DNA from: an uncultured Eubacteriales bacterium
GTDB lineage: Bacteria > Bacillota > Clostridia > Lachnospirales > Lachnospiraceae
Length of the DNA: 21,622 nt
Direction of reading: 5' to 3'
Assembly (NCBI GenBank): GCA_900321145.1
Contig: ONVB01000009.1
Coordinates: 1 to 21,622 of the forward strand
The notes beneath the pieces are model-generated. The model ran no database searches. It was not told the DNA's origin and worked only from the letters and a program-made list of their open reading frames with translations. Shown here in pieces: positions 20,418 through 21,622 of this stretch. A program made the translations under genes and the position numbers. The stretch's first letter is position 1, and each line of letters starts with the position of its first letter.

Positions 20418-21622
20418 ATGAAAGCAAAAATAGCAGAGCTCATCGCGGCAAATGTGCCTGATCTGAGCAAAGAAGACATCACAACATTGATCGAGATACC
20501 CCCTAAGCCGGAGCTCGGAGATTTCGCATTTCCCTGCTTCAGGCTTGCGAAGACCATGCGCAAGGCTCCTCAGGCCATCGCCGCAGAGCTTGCGGAGAAG
20601 ATCGGCGCTCAGGACTTTCTCTCGGAGATCAAAGTCGAGGGTGCTTATCTTAATTTCTTTGTAAATAAAGATATGTTCGCCAAAGGAATCCTGACCAACG
20701 CATTAGTCGAAAACTACGGTTCATCGACCGACGGCTCAGGCAAGACCGTCTGCATAGACTACTCCTCTCCGAATGTAGCCAAGAACTTCCATGTAGGTCA
20801 CTTGAGAACAACCATTATCGGAAACTCTCTCTACAAGATATTCTCTAAGCTCGGATACCATGTCGAGCGCATCAATCACCTCGGCGACTGGGGCACTCAG
20901 TTCGGCAAGCTCATCGTAGCCTATAAGAACTGGGGCAACGAGGATGCCGTTAAGGAGCGCGGTGTGGCGGAGCTTATGGAGCTCTATGTAAAGTTCCATG
21001 CGGAAGCCGAGAAGGACGACTCCTTAAACGATGAGGCAAGAGCCTGGTTCGTGAAGATGGAGCAGGGCGACGAGGAAGCCCTCAGGATATGGCAGTGGTT
21101 CAAGGACATAAGCCTTGCCGAGTACAAGGGTACCTATTCTCTCTTGGGAGTCGATTTCGACCACTACACGGGCGAGAGCTTCTACCGCGACATGACCGAT
21201 GACATAGTTGCAAAGCTCAAAAACGCCGGTCTTCTCACCGAAAGTGAGGGCGCTCAGGTTGTAAAGCTTGACGATTATGACATGCCGCCCTGCCTTGTAG
21301 TCAAAAATGACGGCAGCTCTATCTATGCAACCAGAGATCTCGCGGCTGTATTATACAGAAAGAACACCTACAACTTCGACAAATGTCTCTATGTAACCGG
21401 CCAGGAGCAGAAGCTTCACTTCGCCCAGGTATTCAAGGTTATCGAGCTCCTCGGAAATGAGTGGGCGAAGGACAGCTTAGTTCACATCCCCTACGGTTTG
21501 GTCAGCCTCGAGGGCGCCAAGCTCTCCACGAGAAACGGAAATGTGATCTACGCCGAGGATATCCTTCTTGAAGCAGTAGCCAAGATCAAGGAGATCATAG
21601 AGGAGAAGAATCCCGACCTTCC
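20418..21622 (+). CDS. argS: Arginyl-tRNA synthetase (N-terminal 401 codons, cut by window edge)
   Basis: The reading frame starts MKAKIAELIAANVPDLSKED and remains open to the window end. It is a class I synthetase charging tRNA-Arg. An additional N-terminal (Add-1) domain covers about 1-105 with KPELGDFAFPCF, then the signature SSPNVAKNFHVGHLR (116-130) containing the HIGH-type motif HVGH (125-128), and the KMSKS-equivalent KLSTRNG (368-374). The start follows AGAAAGG with about ten bases spacing. It lies about 110 bases after the DegS-like gene, separated by the hairpin repeat pair; I see no clear promoter there, so readthrough from upstream is possible. The rest of the gene, with the anticodon-binding domain, is outside the window. 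Confidence 0.95.
   Translation, partial: MKAKIAELIAANVPDLSKEDITTLIEIPPKPELGDFAFPCFRLAKTMRKAPQAIAAELAEKIGAQDFLSEIKVEGAYLNFFVNKDMFAKGILTNALVENYGSSTDGSGKTVCIDYSSPNVAKNFHVGHLRTTIIGNSLYKIFSKLGYHVERINHLGDWGTQFGKLIVAYKNWGNEDAVKERGVAELMELYVKFHAEAEKDDSLNDEARAWFVKMEQGDEEALRIWQWFKDISLAEYKGTYSLLGVDFDHYTGESFYRDMTDDIVAKLKNAGLLTESEGAQVVKLDDYDMPPCLVVKNDGSSIYATRDLAAVLYRKNTYNFDKCLYVTGQEQKLHFAQVFKVIELLGNEWAKDSLVHIPYGLVSLEGAKLSTRNGNVIYAEDILLEAVAKIKEIIEEKNPDL

Overview
The window looks like chromosomal core sequence from a Gram-positive Clostridia, most likely a Lachnospiraceae (inference). Supporting signs are strong AGGAGG-type ribosome sites, consensus TTGACA/TATAAT promoters, a T-box leader on thrS, a YerC/YecD-type TrpR-like regulator, a cytosolic bacillus-type alpha-amylase, a DacF-like carboxypeptidase, DegS-like domains, and MATE and zinc-ribbon membrane proteins of the kind common in that family. 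I see no phage, transposase, CRISPR or plasmid gene.

Layout. 1-5650 (minus strand) is one operon. A consensus promoter drives a soluble PAS-PAS-MCP protein, then a membrane-anchored SGNH-hydrolase-like protein with ILEI/PANDER-type domains, an MBOAT acyltransferase, and the first codons of a probable carrier protein that runs off the left edge. Together they resemble a dlt/alg-type system that acylates an extracytoplasmic polymer. 5700-6300 (plus) is a tRNA operon: Ser(GCT), a broken tRNA-Asn copy, Asn(GTT), an odd structured spacer, Cys(GCA), and a strong terminator. 6342-9683 (minus) holds a MATE transporter with an almost leaderless promoter, a YerC-like regulator and an alpha-amylase with altered catalytic residues. 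9695-12070 (minus) is thrS with its T-box leader. 12167-12766 (plus) is a zinc-ribbon membrane protein, and 12888-13199 (minus) an acyl carrier protein with its own promoter. 13227-15786 (minus) has two more zinc-ribbon membrane proteins followed by prephenate dehydrogenase. 16071-17005 (minus) holds tRNA-Lys(CTT) and trmB. 17022-20307 (plus) holds a lipoprotein, a D-Ala-D-Ala carboxypeptidase and a DegS-like ATPase lacking its phospho-acceptor histidine. 20418 to the end is the start of argS.

The most interesting observations are these. (1) The SGNH protein carries the halves of two ILEI/PANDER domains in a permuted order: C-half, N-half, C-half, N-half. (2) A family of intergenic hairpin repeats with base-pair covariation sits against stop codons, twice as inverted pairs. 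(3) The alpha-amylase has its general acid changed Glu to Asp and its third catalytic residue changed Asp to Glu. (4) The histidine-kinase-like protein coupled to the carboxypeptidase has Met in place of the H-box His. (5) An exactly tRNA-sized degenerate tRNA-Asn copy lies directly before the intact gene. All identifications come from reading motifs in the sequence; no database search was run.
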